Below are positions 40,301 through 52,531 of a stretch of DNA of 64,000 nt, in pieces. Numbering within the stretch: position 1 is the stretch's first letter; every line of letters begins with the position of its first letter. Source of the DNA: Rhabditoides inermis. Lineage: Eukaryota > Nematoda > Chromadorea > Rhabditida > Rhabditidae. The stretch lies in NCBI GenBank assembly GCA_963966185.1, contig CAWZYM010000369.1, forward strand, positions 790,001-854,000, in the 5' to 3' direction. The translations under genes and the position numbers were made by a program. The notes beneath the pieces are model-generated. The model was given only the letters and a program-made list of their open reading frames with translations, searched no databases and was not told the DNA's origin.

Positions 40301-43300
40301 TAGGTACTGTGTCCGTAACATGTCCATCGAGCACCTCTTCTACTGGAAGGGCCCGTCGGGGAGTGCGACAAGTGGACAGGCGATCTCTGATGCGGGCGTC
40401 GACTCTGCTGACGCCGGAAAGGGTGGGGAGGATGAGAACGAGGGATCTACCGTAAATGTCTAAGAGCACTGAGAGCAATCTAGTTAGTCTTTTTTCGTGT
40501 AATATTCGTTCTATTCGTAAAAATCTAAGTTTATTAACTCATCGTTTGTCTAACTTTCCCATATCAATCAATGTTATCTGTGAAACTTGGCTTAGTCCCT
40601 CTGACCATGTCCCAACCTTTCCATCATATACGTGCCATTCCGTGGCAAGAACTCATAAGGGTGGTGGAGGAGTACTCGTTTGCATTTCTGCGCGCGTTCA
40701 AAACACACTGCTTGCAGTACACAGCTGTTGCTCTTTTGATTGTGTCGCTGTCCGGATTTCATGTGGTGTATCTGAGTTTGTTCTGATTGGGTTGTATAGA
40801 CCTCCAGGATCAGATCCGCAATTTACTCCGCTCTTCTCCCAGTTTGTGAAGGATCTAAACGTTGATTGCACGCTTCTTATCGTTGGTGATTTGAATTTCC
40901 CTGGTATACGGTGGCATTCTCAAAGCGCAAATACTGCATCCTCACAAGGATTTCTCTCGTATTGTAACTCCCTAGGTCTCTATCAACTAGTGACAGAGCC
41001 AACTCGTGGCATGAACATACTCGATTTAATTCTCTCCACTGATCGAACCTTGATCAATAATGTGCGTGTGGGGATCGCGTATTCTGATCATTGTTGTGTG
41101 GAAGGAGAAATGACGTTGATATGCAAAAGAGCGCGTGATACTGCCCACGCTGCTTATGACTATCGTAACGGTGACTACAATGCTATTATCCAAGATCTCT
41201 CTTTGGTGAATTGGTCAGCTGAGTTGTCAGACTCTGATATCAATTCCCGTTATTCCCGATTCTGTGACATTATAAAAGACGCAATACGCTACCGTATACC
41301 TCAAATACAAGTCAACCGTGATCACTCTCCAAAATTCCCAAAATGGCTAGAAAAACTTCAAAATAGAGTAAGACGATTGCACCATCGGCAGAAAACTTCC
41401 AGTAGCATACAGGATCGAGAGCGTTATAAGTGCTTACTGAAAGAGTATCGTCGAAGTATCAAACAATGCATACAAGAACGAGAAACACACATCCTGAACA
41501 GTTCCTCTCCTGCGCGCTACTGGCAATATGTAAAATCGAAGTTAGCACCGGTTGACCCCATTCCGGATCTAACTGATAGTAGTGGTAGAGTAGTCTCAGA
41601 CGATCGAGAAAGAGCCACTCTATTCAATGAGTTCTTTGGCTCGGTCTTCTCGAGAGATAATAACGAGCCATTCCATTTACAAGACCATCCTGGTGCCCAC
41701 TCGATAGCAGACGTAGATTTCAGTCCCCATTGTGTTTACGAATACCTGAAAAGAACTAAAAGAAAAATATCCTGTGGTCCAGATGAGATTCCCTCTATTA
41801 TTTTACAAGCCCTCGCTGTTGTCATCGCAGAACCTCTATCGATAATTTTCTCACAGTGTTTTCATGAGGGTGTTATTCCATCAATATGGCGTAAGGGTAT
41901 AGTTGTCCCGGTCTTCAAAAGTGGTGATAAAACACAGTGTACTAACTATCGACCTATTACGTTGACCTGTTGCGCAAGCCGGGTGTTTGAGAGAATGCTA
42001 TGCTATAACATTCGATGTCATTTGTGGAAATACAACATAATAAATCCACAGCAGCATGGTTTTCTCGATGGTAGAGGCACAACAAGTCAAATGGTTGAAT
42101 ATGTAGGATATTTAGTTAAACATTTGGATAAAAAAATACCGGTAGACACGATTTATCTAGATATTAAAAAGGCGTTTGATTCAGTTGTTAAATGAGGTAT
42201 GCAGGTCATACAAGATTGATGGAAAAACTCTCCGGTGGTTGAATCTGTTTCTATCTGACCGCACTCAGTCGGTAAGGGTGGGCACAGGACTATCAGATTG
42301 GATTCCAGTTCTTAGTGGTGTACCACAAGGTAGTGTTGTTGGACCTCTACTTTTCTTGATCTATGTAAATGGAATCGGCTCTGTTATTAAACATAGCAAA
42401 TACTTCTTGTACGCGGATGACATGAAACTGTCAATTCCACAGAACATTCCCAATTTCAAAGTATTACTCGAAACTGACTTGGTAAATGTACATCAATGGC
42501 TTGGTGAGCGCCAACTCTTACTATCGGCTGCTAAATCCAGAGTTATTCATTTTGGAAAACGTGCCATCAAGTCTGTATATACGTGTGATGGCTCCGTAAT
42601 AGCCTGCACTGACTCAATCAAAGATCTTGGTATTTATCTCACATCCGATCTCAGTCCAAGCGAGCATATCAGAAAAATCATTCAGAAAACATCTTCACGA
42701 GTCGGTGTATTACGAATGGCCTTCCAACGGAATGAGTCGTTGTTTTTAAACTTCTATAAATATAAAATACGACCAGTTCTCGAGTACGGTAGTGAGGTGC
42801 TTCTTGCACTTAACGTAACTCAAACTAACGAATTAGAAGCTGTGCAAAGATCCTTCACTAGAATGCTTGCCCCGAAACTGTCATATCAATGTCGACTGAA
42901 ACAATTGGAGCTTGACACACTGTGGACTCGCAGAACTTTGTCAGATTTGCGCCTTGTTCATAGCTATCTGTATGGTTTCGTAAATGCTCCTAATCCCTTC
43001 ATGCTTGCAAATTCAAGATCATCATCATTGCGTTCGAATGGCTTGAAATTACAGAGTATCTCCAAGACCACCCTTAGCCAGAGTTTTATCACACATCGAG
43101 TAGTGAAATACTGGAATCTCTTAGATTCAAATACAGTATGCCAATTTAAAAAGACGGACTTCAGAGTACGACTAATGTCTTTTTTCACAAATAACTTCTC
43201 TCGTTTTACTGTAGATGACCCCACCCGTATATAAATTGATTGCTCTCAGGCGACTAGGTAGCCCGAGTTTGATTCCTTTCTGTTCTGGACGGTTGAAGTA

Positions 43301-44054
43301 GTTTCTGTGTCTGTGTTTGAGATGACAACCCATTCTATGCGCTCGTATGGGTGCCAATGGGCTCTGTCACAGTCTTCACTTTGTCCCTACTCACGGGTCT
43401 GACCGTTAGTTTGTTGGATGCTGTGTGTTGTGATTTTGTGATTTCTGATTATAAATAAATACATTATTATTATAAAGAGAGACAGAGAGGGAGAGAGGGA
43501 GGGGAAGAGAGAGAGGGAGGTAGAGAGAGAGGGGGAGAGAGACAGAGAGAGTGAGGGAGAGAGAGAGAAAGAAAGAAAGAGATCCTCTCACCACACGTAT
43601 CGCCTCTCGAATGTGAGCTGCACGTGCAGCTCGTCCCACATGCCCGCCGGGTAGGGCTGGAACAATTGGTGTTTACACATGTTTACAGATGTAAACAACG
43701 AACAACAACACGTAAGCATCCACGGCACCGCCGAAATCCGTAAGTTGTCGTCGCATACGTTCCAACCACACATTTTTTTTCGCCGACGCGTGTTTCACAA
43801 TGCGCATTCCGTGAACTTATCAATGTGGACAAAGCGAGCGAGAGAGAGAGAAATTGTTTTAGTTGAATTATTTATTTCTTTTTCCATACCTCTGTCACCA
43901 GATTAGAGTCTTCTACTACACCATTACTATTTCCATACCTCCGTCACGAGACTCGGCGATATCTTGATGAGGTCGAAGTCGGGGAGGACGATTTCGGCCA
44001 TCTTTTTCACCGGCTCGTCGCCAGCCCAACGCATCTCGACCTGCGAAGGAGGGA

Positions 44055-44107
<53 letters not shown>

Positions 44108-46065
44108 CTCTCCCTCCCTCCCTCTCTCTTTCTCTCTCTTTCTCTCTCTCTCTTTTTCTCTTTCTCTGTCTCTGTCTCTGTCTCTGTCTCTGTCTCTGTC
44201 TCTGTCTCTGTCTCTGTCTCTGTCTCTGTCTCTGTCTCTGTCTCTGTCTCTGTCTCTGTCTCTGTCTCTGTCTCTGTCTCTGTCTCTGTCTCTGTCTCTG
44301 TCTCTGTCTCTGTCTCTGTCTCTGTCTCTGTCTCTGTCTCTGTCTCTGTCTCTGTCTCTGTCTCTGTCTCTGTCTCTGTCTCTGTCTCTGTCTCTGTCTC
44401 TGTCTCTGTCTCTGTATCTGTATCTGTCTCTGTCTCTGTCTCTGTCTCTTTCATTGTGTCTATTTTACTCTCCATCTTGCCTCTTGTTTTATTGATTTTA
44501 CATTATCAATAAAGAATTGACAAGAACTTCATATTGATTTTTGAATACCACGTGACCACGTATTGATCATGATCATTGATTACTTACTTCTTGATTGTTG
44601 TAGTTGAAACTCTCGTAGATGAGGTTGCACGTCTGCACGTCCAGCGGGAAGTTGGACAGGTCTGCAATCAGGATAAACGTACGTTTTATTGTAAGTACGG
44701 ATTTTCAAAATTTTCAAAAGGTTTTTGCACAGTTATGAGTTTGTACATTGATTTGGTATTGCACGGCGCGATAGTGGACCATTATATTAAGATCATAAAT
44801 CGTTGTTTTTTTTTGCTCACGAAATGTTTTGCATATTTCTTCCATTAGCATCTGATTTAATACCAGTCATATTATATAGACAACTATTTTGCTAGCGAAA
44901 CGCTTTTTTTCTCCGCTCGCATAGCTAACTGTTGCAAATCCGGCGAATATCGAAAATCACGATTCGAGCGATAGGAAGAAGAAAACTTGATTGCCTCAGG
45001 GTTGTCTGTTTCCCGCCTATGCTATGCTAAACAGTTTAAGCGGTCTCACTCCCCCACAAAGTATGCCCTAGTCATATCATGATAGAGAGAGAGAGAGAGA
45101 GAAAGAGAGAATTCGATCCAATCAGGACAAAATATCACGCAATCCGGTAGCCAGTGGTGTCTCTTTTTTCCGCCTAGCGCCGTTACTATGACCGGTGTGA
45201 CTCGTATACAGAGAGGGATAGAGAGAAGGGAGGAGAGAGAGCGAGAGAGATAGAGAGAGAGGGAGAGAGGGACATGGAGAGTGTGTGAGAGAGAAAGAGG
45301 GATAGAGAGAGAGAGAAAGAAAGAAAGATAGTAGCGGTTTTCACACGTGCCGTCGCGCGCGCATGTTACGCAGTTTTTGCGTCTTCGCGTTTGCGTATAA
45401 AAGACGCGGGGCATGACATGCATATCATCTCGTCCACTCCTCCGCTACAACCAATCAACCAGAGTTTCCTCAATCTTACTATACGTTTGCTCTGTCCGCG
45501 ATACGGTTCACCGATACGTTTTCGATACGTTTCACCTCTCCTATACGTTTCACTCTACGGATACGTTTCAGCCATGCGTTTCTTCCTCGCCGCCGCCGTC
45601 CTCATCGGATCCGCCAGCGCCTTCCTGTTCGGAAACAGCGGAGGTACGGTAGAGCTACAGTAATTCCAGCTACAGTAATCCTACAGTACTACAGTAATCC
45701 AGTATCACTAGTGTCATAGTAACCTACCCCTAGTAACTCTGTACTATCGCAGCCATAGAGCCATGCGGTATCCAGACCACTAAGCCACCTAACTGACACA
45801 CTGATCACCAGCTACATAGACACGATACATTCAAACTACCGTAATCCTACAGTACCCCTACAGTACCCGTTCCAGGCTCGTCGTGCTGCCCGCCCCCGCC
45901 CCCGCCTCCCTGCTGTCCGCCTCCGCCCTCGTGCGGCTGCGGGGGCGGCAGTGGCGGGGGACTGGCGATGCCCAATCTGGCGCTGCCCCCGATGAGCATG
46001 CCCTCGCTGTCTATGCCCTCTCTGTCTCTGCCGTCCATGGGAGGTGCGTCATCCCTCCCTCCCTC

Positions 46066-46108
<43 letters not shown>

Positions 46109-47533
46109 GGCTGGTCTCTCCCCAGATGAGCATGCCCTACTTGTCCATGCCCTCTATAAGAGGTGAAAAAAATGAGAAAAAGTCTGACTGTCTGGTCTCT
46201 TTCTCTGTCTGCTCTCTCTCTCTCTCTCTACCCCTATCTATATCGCTGATACGGTAGGCTACGGTAGACGAGACTACTTACGGTTACGGTAACTCTTTCC
46301 TTGCAGGATCGGGTGGATGCGGCTGCGGCGGCAAGTAAGCCCTACCTCACCCCAACAACCACTTGTCTGTATAGAAACGATGATAAAGTGTCATTTTCTT
46401 TTACATACAGTGTCCGAGCTTCCTATTTACACCTCAAACTTCAAATGATTGAACACAAAATACTGTTGCGAGAGAAGAGGGCGCCGACGGCGGACGCGCG
46501 TGATCCATTTACCATTGGCCAAGTTTGCAACTCGGGAGATTATAGTATAGAGCATCTCTATTTCTGTCAAGTAAGATTTCGGAGTAAGAAATATGCTAAT
46601 TTAAAGGTGGAAAGAACACGAGGATAGTGTATAAAACAGTTTTAGAAAGTAGGTTAAAACATTGCGTACCGAGTTTTCATGGTTTTTTTGAAAAGTGTTT
46701 CTTTGCCTACTGGAAAAGTGGAAAGGAAGAATGGATAGTGATAATGGATTTGAAAAAGTAGAAAAAAGTAACCCACCCAGCTGACAGGGTCCTTTGACAT
46801 TGACGCGGTAGTTGACCCACACGGTGCCGTTCGGGTATAGCATCAGAAAGACGTTCCTGATTAGACATAGTTGGGAAAGTTAAAAACGCTTGTGTAAGTA
46901 TCGAATGCTGCGTCGTAGCCTGGCCGCAGTCCACGATTTCTTTCGAATCTGAGTTTGCGATCTGTGTCGGATCAGTGCGGATCATAGGCAATGGCACTTC
47001 TCTCATTTATCGCTGGCTCACTTTCGGTCGATGATATTTTAAAATGCGACATGTAACTCTGATTATCCACCACCTAACCACACAACAGCTCGTCTGTCTC
47101 ACCGACCGCCAGTGATTCACGTGACGAGTGAATCTGGGGTACAACCAATATGTAAATACATTGATCAACGCTGACTATTTCGAATAGCGTCATGCGGAGC
47201 TTGTTGCAACATGGCTAATCGGATGTTCAAGCTGTCTGAAAAAGCGTATCACGTGATTGACGTTTTCGAATTGCGGGAAACTACTGCGGAGTTGGTGGAT
47301 ATGTTTATTTTTCTCTTAACTTTCAATTGCTGTCTGAAAACGATAACTACCATTCCTTTCAGAGATCCGGAACGGCATTTGAATATTCCTCGATGGCATC
47401 AGAATATCCAAGAATATCTCTCCCGACAGCTAAACGCGTGACTAAGTTGCATATCCTGCAGGATACCTGGTGCTATGTTTAATTCACCCCTCTCCTCCTC
47501 TCTTTCTCCCTCTCTCCCTCCCTCTCCCTCCCT

Positions 47534-47585
<52 letters not shown>

Positions 47586-49946
47586 CTCCTCCTCCTCCTC
47601 CTCCTCTTTCCATTTAAACCCCCGCGGCACAGCAGCACCCCACGTGATAATGTCAATCGGAAGTCGAGGTTGTTCACGCCGAGTGAACTTCTCACCAACA
47701 CCCCGCACGATTCACGTGCATTTCTCACCACGCTGGAGTTGTACACTCAAGTAGCTTCTAGTCTCTCCGAAACTCCCGTCGGTACTGACTTCGAAACGCA
47801 TTCGAAACACGACCAAACAACTTTCTTTCTTGTTTATTTTTCGAAGAGACTGACCACACCTTTACAGATCCGCATTGTTTCGTTTGTGTTATAGCATGGT
47901 AGCATGAACGAATTCACACAACCACCACAAAATGAGATCCGGAAATATATGGGGTGGTCGCGATTTCCGGAGTAGCTGTCCACACAAAAAACAGGGTTTC
48001 CGGCTGTGGATACTCCAGTAGCAACAACAAGGAAACGTGTGAATTCATGGAACGAAATAGGTGTCCGAAGACCACAATCGTTCGACTGCGTTCAAAGCGT
48101 ACAAACCTATGTATTGATCAACTTAGTGATCATTTGATTCGAATATGATTGTGTATTGTATTTACGAACGATTCACACTCACTTGAAGGGCGAATCGTGG
48201 ATTTGCGCGATTTTGCTGTTGATGAAGCAGGAATTCGGGGTCCACAGACGCTCGAGAACCTGCAAAGAACTGAGGCGTTTCCAATTCTAACAACTTTGTG
48301 TACTACGGGTGTCGCTCAAATTTGTTGCAACAGACACAAATTAGTATTTTAACCCTGTCATCACCGTTCAATTTGCGCAATGCGAGAGGATTCCCGCGTG
48401 GGTCATGCAATTGTATTTTAAAAATGAAAAAAAAAAAAATTCTACCTGATGATTGAGTGACAAATTAGTTTTGTGTGGATCATGATCATGTGTTTAATTA
48501 ATAATAATTTTTATTATTATTATTTTACCTGATGATTCAACGAGAGATTCTGCTTGCAGGGAGAGAGATTCTCGAAATTGAGCGCCGGATCCAGCCACAT
48601 TTCGTTGATGTAAATGTCCATCTGAAAATGTGATTCGTTTTTATACATTTCATTTTCTATACTATACAATGATTTTACGTTTTTGTCTATCAATCTTCTC
48701 TAAAAGGTGTTCTTTCGCACGCTTGTTGTTCTCTCTGTTTTGATTACTCCCAAATGTGGACAAATTACACGCGTTTTGTCAACATTATGCTAATTCCAGC
48801 TGTCTAGTGTACATGCCGTTTCATCTCTCTAGTAGCCGTTATAATTGTTGTCTCGCATTGGCAAGGACAATGGAAGAAAGTGGAAGAATGCAGATGCTAT
48901 TTTTCTCAATTTCTGCAATATGTGACGTGTACTCTTTTTTTCAAATTTGAAGGACACTTCCATATGCTTTAGTCTTTCGTCGGTGAGCGGATAGCCACTG
49001 AGAGTAATCAGAGTTGAAAAACACAAATTACAATCTGAAATAACCAACCTCAAAGTCGTTTGTCAACTCATTGATAGCCGTGATAGCCTGTATCCAAAAC
49101 TCCACGTTGACCCGAACGCCCGTGTCAGCTGGAGAAATCGATAAATCGATAAATCGAAAAATCGATAAACGCTCATAGATTTAGTTTGTGTATTGACTTC
49201 TTTTCATGTTTTCATGTCAGACACAACTTCACACGGTTGCAAGCACGCATTGAATAAGTGTTGTGGAACTTATGATCTTATGAAGAGTGGTGGCAGAGAG
49301 TTCGAATGGAATGTGCCAGGTCATGCTTAGTGTTAGTACCACGAACATTGTGAAACATTGTCATTCAAATTCATCTTTCATTTCTCTCGTTTTGTCTGAA
49401 TGTGAGTTCAAAAACCCACTTGCCGAGTACTCTTCACTAGAACACTTTAAATATTTCACCCTCAGGCGACCCAAATCTCTCTCTCTCTCTCTCTATCTTT
49501 CTCATCTCTTTATTGCTCTATATTTAGTAACTCGTAACTAGTGAATACAAGTGGTAAATAGGATGCAAAAATACACACTAATGTCGATTGCCTAATCAGA
49601 ATAATGGCGCCCAAACAAGAGAGAGGTAAAATCGAACACCCACCATTCACGTTTTCTAATTTGTGTGAGAAAGGTTTTTTTCTGGGACAAAGGGAGATGA
49701 GAGGTAGAGAGAGAGAGAGGTAGAGAGAGAGAGAGAGAGGGGAAGGGGGCTCCTCGTCCTCCCTCTGGTTCACTGGCCATTGCACTTACAATTTGTGTGG
49801 TGAATATATTTCACACCCAAAGTCTACGGCTACACGCTTCCAACAATACCCTAATACTTTTGATTATGATGTTGGTAGGGAGAGAGAGGGGGAGAGAGAG
49901 GGAAGGAGAGAGAGGGACAGAGAGAAAACAGGGGGAGAGAGGGGGA

Positions 49947-49981
<35 letters not shown>

Positions 49982-50315
49982 GCAGGAAACATCAGCCACA
50001 TCAAACAACAAGTGCAGCATCGAAGTGTGACCCGCATATGTGGCTAATGCATGTTGATGAAAATTACAAAACTAGAATTTGGAATAAGGGAAATGAAGAT
50101 GAAGACATCTGTACTATGAAACTCCTAGATTAGCATGTTGTTCCATTAAAGGAGCTTTTAAAAATAAAAGTGCGCTTCGTCGTTACTACCGTACTCACTG
50201 GGTATCCGGAACTTGTTGTATCCGGTGCCGTTGAGGAGCTTGTCGATGATGGCTGTGTCGCGGGTGCAGTTCGGGGGACGCTCCCGGCGGTGGTGGACCT
50301 ATGAGGGTTCGTTAT

Positions 50316-50358
<43 letters not shown>

Positions 50359-50461
50359 TCACCGTCCGCGTGTTTTCTCCATCCTCCTCCACATTGTAGT
50401 CACTGTCGATGATTATACTCGATCCGCAGTGGATCAGCACAAAAATGAGAAAAATGTACAT
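37397..50461 (-). CDS. Cys-loop ligand-gated anion channel (ACC/LGC type), 16 exons, 448 aa
   Basis: Exons (minus, 5' to 3'): 50461-50363, 50298-50199, 49128-49049, 48621-48529, 48259-48183, 46856-46777, 44661-44588, 44040-43939, 43656-43592, 39307-39207, 38902-38819, 38543-38473, 38230-38171, 38004-37913, 37746-37644, 37462-37397. All phases agree. Signal peptide [13 protein letters not shown]; extracellular [17 protein letters not shown] and [16 protein letters not shown]; Cys-loop [15 protein letters not shown] (13 residues between Cys). TM1 is [17 protein letters not shown], and TM2 is preceded by Pro-Ala-Arg ([20 protein letters not shown]), the anion-selective signature. TM3 is [22 protein letters not shown]4 is [15 protein letters not shown]. 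The sequence resembles nematode acetylcholine-gated chloride channels (acc/lgc-46 group); there is no vicinal Cys pair in loop C, as in that group. It should sit in the plasma membrane of neurons or muscle as a pentamer. Ligand is inferred. Several introns contain other genes or a LINE. Confidence 0.9.
39058..39432. repeat. CT and AG microsatellites flanking channel exon 10
   Basis: CT-rich at 39058-39204 and AG-rich at 39309-39432, ending 3 bp and starting 2 bp from the exon 39207-39307. Confidence 0.9.
39600..40463 (+). CDS. LINE ORF1 protein (287 aa)
   Basis: Begins [20 protein letters not shown]; residues 1-85 have heptad-like spacing and many Lys/Glu, a coiled coil that would trimerise. 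Residues ~125-240 read [20 protein letters not shown]… and [20 protein letters not shown], resembling the RNA-binding RRM/CTD region of L1-like ORF1 proteins. The C-terminus is Gly/Ser/Asp-rich. It probably coats element RNA. The stop overlaps the ORF2 start (ATGTCTAA), so ORF2 may be translated by re-initiation. Confidence 0.75.
   Translation: MVDEEDYKSRYYAVLADLSAAKKLVGQQADTIKKLSETLASQSATIDIQTRIIEKNLEELITDCRNSKKVVEEKQKMEKEKTKVAFDVYDIKHVIARAPRHPEFEQYVASGKMKEERKRDGKDERIVLIGRPEKDDETSETLTAELKNILEENGIPAANIKESFRFPHKRDRTRNGYRPIKIVLRDVDHKPEVKAMLGRKAGHFARDDQTYLERERDKQLRRYVLSVNDQIHSPRYCVRNMSIEHLFYWKGPSGSATSGQAISDAGVDSADAGKGGEDENEGSTVNV
40456..43234 (+). pseudogene. LINE ORF2: AP endonuclease and reverse transcriptase, frameshifted
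   Basis: 40456-42195 codes the apurinic-like endonuclease ([27 protein letters not shown] and SDHCC catalytic blocks) and the first half of the RT ([27 protein letters not shown]). The frame breaks right after KAFDSV: the next recognisable residues [13 protein letters not shown] begin in another frame at 42185, with the usual PHD…-type residues missing, so a small deletion caused it. 42176-43234 carries [18 protein letters not shown], the catalytic YADDMKL, and the C-terminal FR…FFTNNF region. Only this one lesion was found, so the copy is young. Best match by eye is the CR1 clade. Confidence 0.85.
43474..43583. repeat. AG-rich microsatellite
   Basis: AGAG/GGGA tract between the LINE tail and channel exon 9; it ends 9 bp before that exon. 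Confidence 0.9.
44058..44455. repeat. CT tract followed by a ~47-copy (TCTCTG)n hexamer array
   Basis: 44058-44164 is CT-rich; 44165-44450 is an almost uninterrupted TCTCTG hexamer, with two TATCTG variants near its end. The Ser-Val and Thr-Glu ORFs of 182 codons are produced by it. It starts 18 bp from channel exon 8. Confidence 0.95.
45393..45400 (+). promoter_or_regulatory. TATA box of the secreted Pro/Cys/Gly-rich gene
   Basis: GTATAAAAGACGCG about 180 bp upstream of the ATG at 45574. A run of five ATACG(G)TTT(C)-type repeats (45482-45568) lies between it and the start codon. Confidence 0.55.
45574..46338 (+). CDS. Small secreted Pro/Cys/Gly-rich protein (~89 aa)
   Basis: Exons 45574-45643, 45876-46043 and 46307-46338, phase 1 at both junctions. 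The signal peptide is [20 protein letters not shown]. The mature part has [20 protein letters not shown], a Gly run, then Met-Pro-Ser-Leu repeats ([17 protein letters not shown]), and ends [10 protein letters not shown]. The composition suits an extracellular or cuticle-associated structural protein. Between exons 2 and 3, 46126-46162 looks like a further exon ([13 protein letters not shown]), but its length (37) and entry phase do not fit; it appears to be a partial duplicate of the exon 2 end. The gene lies inside a channel intron (44662-46776) on the opposite strand. Family unknown. Confidence 0.65.
47211..47902 (+). CDS. Unknown 124-aa protein, four exons
   Basis: Exons 47211-47294, 47363-47469, 47633-47781 and 47868-47902; phases 0, 2, 1 agree at all three junctions, with acceptors CTTTCAG, GCACAG and TTACAG. 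Reads [20 protein letters not shown], then [18 protein letters not shown], then [20 protein letters not shown] and [18 protein letters not shown]. No signal peptide or membrane segment; Leu/Ser/Thr-rich and probably helical near the end. It is nested antisense in the channel intron 46857-48182. A CT tract fills its second intron. I do not recognise it; support is phase agreement and composition only. Confidence 0.45.
47489..47606. repeat. CT/CTCC microsatellite
   Basis: CT-rich run ending in (CTC)8. Confidence 0.9.
49680..49985. repeat. AG microsatellites
   Basis: AG-rich at 49697-49742 and 49880-49980, within the channel intron between exons 2 and 3. Confidence 0.9.
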
Positions 50462-50479
50462 CTTAAAAAAAAGGTTAAA

Positions 50480-50809
50480 ACTTTTTGAAGTTGAGGAAAA
50501 CAGTAAGTTATTATAGCAAACACGCATCAATCATACAAATGCGGACAGTGAAACGTACAAGGAAAAGATGATGCAAGTGGAAGGTATAGCGTGCGAGGAG
50601 GCATACAGTAGGCTCGAGTAGTCGAGAAAAGAGGGGAGAGGGCGTCAATTTCGAAATTAAGAGAGAGCGAGGGAGAGAGAGAGGGGGGGGGGAGCCGCGC
50701 CATACTACAGGGTGGTCCCAGCTAGTGACTCAAGAAAGTAAGTGACATGTGCGAATGTTCATCAAGTCAAATCAAGCCAGGAGTCCATTAACACACTGAG
50801 AGAGAGGGA

Positions 50810-50846
<37 letters not shown>

Positions 50847-51075
50847 ACCTGGCGCGCACAGGATATTGCCATCAGAGAGACCAATGCTCCAGGCGAATGA
50901 AGATGAACCAGGGAATCAGAAATCATAGGATGATGGTAAAGTGAAAGCGTGTAAGCAGTACATATGTATCCAGTATCAGAGTCCTAGGTGAGCCTCTTTT
51001 TCCGAAAATGTCTGGACTAGCGGGAATCGGAACACGCGCAGACCCAGACAGCTTGAGTGTCTCGGAAAATAATAT

Positions 51076-51108
<33 letters not shown>

Positions 51109-52481
51109 TTCTCTGCACGTGTTGGACTATCAAGGAGTGTTCTCGGAGGAAAAAGGAATTGGAACGGAAGCGGAAATTCGTCACCTTGTCTCGAAAAAAG
51201 GAATCATCATAAAAAAGAGAAACATAGGATTTAGATAGAAGAGATGGAAGAGTAAAAGCTACTGAACTAGATAGAACCAAAGAACAAGAGAGAACCAAGA
51301 GATGGAACCAAAGAAAGCCCACGAGCAACTCCACTACTAATATCCGAGTAGTGTACGCTTCGTATTACAAACACATAATAGACCCGGAAGCACGGGAGAA
51401 GAGGGGGGAGAGAGAGAGAAGGAGAGAGAGAGAGAGAGAGATCGATTACCAAATCTGCGCGGCGAACTTCTGACGCCATACATGACTGACGTGACTGACG
51501 AGACTGCCCAAAAATGGAAGATGAAAAACATAAGCGGTCAGTGAGTAAATAAACCATACATATACATAGAGAGACAAGCATTCTCGGAGAGCAAAAAAGG
51601 GGAGAGAGAGAGCAAAGACAAACAAAGCACACGGGAACTGGACAGAAATAAAATACTAATGCCAAGTCAAGCGAGTAGCCTTGTAGCCGTGTCTACCTTA
51701 TATATGGAAAGAGGGCGGGTCAGCTAGAGAATGGTCCGGAGGTAGCAAGGGAAAGGGAGAAAAGAAAGAACTTGGGGGGACTGGGGTGTGGAATATGCCG
51801 GGTTGCGGGTTTGCTAACTCGATTAACAGACTGGAAAAGTGTTCGGTTGGAGAAAAATCTAAAGGACGATTGTGCTTTGAAGGTGGAAGAGATAAAAAGA
51901 ATAAAATCATTTATTCGTATCGAACAATTGAGTAGTACAGCCTAATTCTAATCTTGCCACAGTTCTAGAGCTGTTCGTAATCGATTTGCGGAGCTTCGTT
52001 TTCACAATCAGCTTGCAAACCATAGAAAAAAGATCTTCGAACGTCTATAGTATGAAAGCGATCGTCTTTGTCTCGAAACATTGATTACGCTAATGCATTT
52101 ATCAAGCGTGCTCGTCTAACGTCTATTCTAAACACAACAACAGAATAAAAAAGTGTCACACAAATGTCATTTACACATGTGTAAGAGGGAAAAAAACATT
52201 AGCAAATGAGTATGTTTGTGAAAGTGGAGGGTAAAATTTGAAGTAGCGTTCGATTGAAAAGCGACATCATTCATGTGATGTGTTGTTTTTTTCTCGCGAC
52301 CGAGCCCGGGTTATCTGCGCAGCTAAAACAGTAGTACTTATCACGCCCTTGGTTTTCTTCGCCAAATAAAATACATATTTTTTAGTCCATGTGACTCACT
52401 ACAGGAAGGGGATCATTCGGAACTCGGAACTCGGAACTCCAATATGTCGAGAGAAGTGTGGTGTACGTATCAGGAAGGGGA

Positions 52482-52531
<50 letters not shown>

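Larger units (their letters stand above)
39600..43475 (+). mobile_element. CR1-like LINE, nearly full length, in a channel intron
   Basis: ORF1 and ORF2 overlap by 8 bp. ORF2 has an endonuclease and a reverse transcriptase but is broken by a small deletion near 42185. The 3' UTR ends in ATAAATACATTATTATTATA at about 43473. It lies antisense to the channel gene within the 4.3 kb intron 39308-43591. No clear target duplication was found. Confidence 0.85.

Noticed and set aside
39726..40478. 250-codon minus-strand ORF opposite LINE ORF1
   Set aside because: It is an antisense shadow of a recognisable ORF1 coding sequence.
46301..46627. 108-codon ORF overlapping the last exon of the secreted-protein gene
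   Set aside because: It uses another frame over the exon and continues into probable 3' UTR; no independent support.
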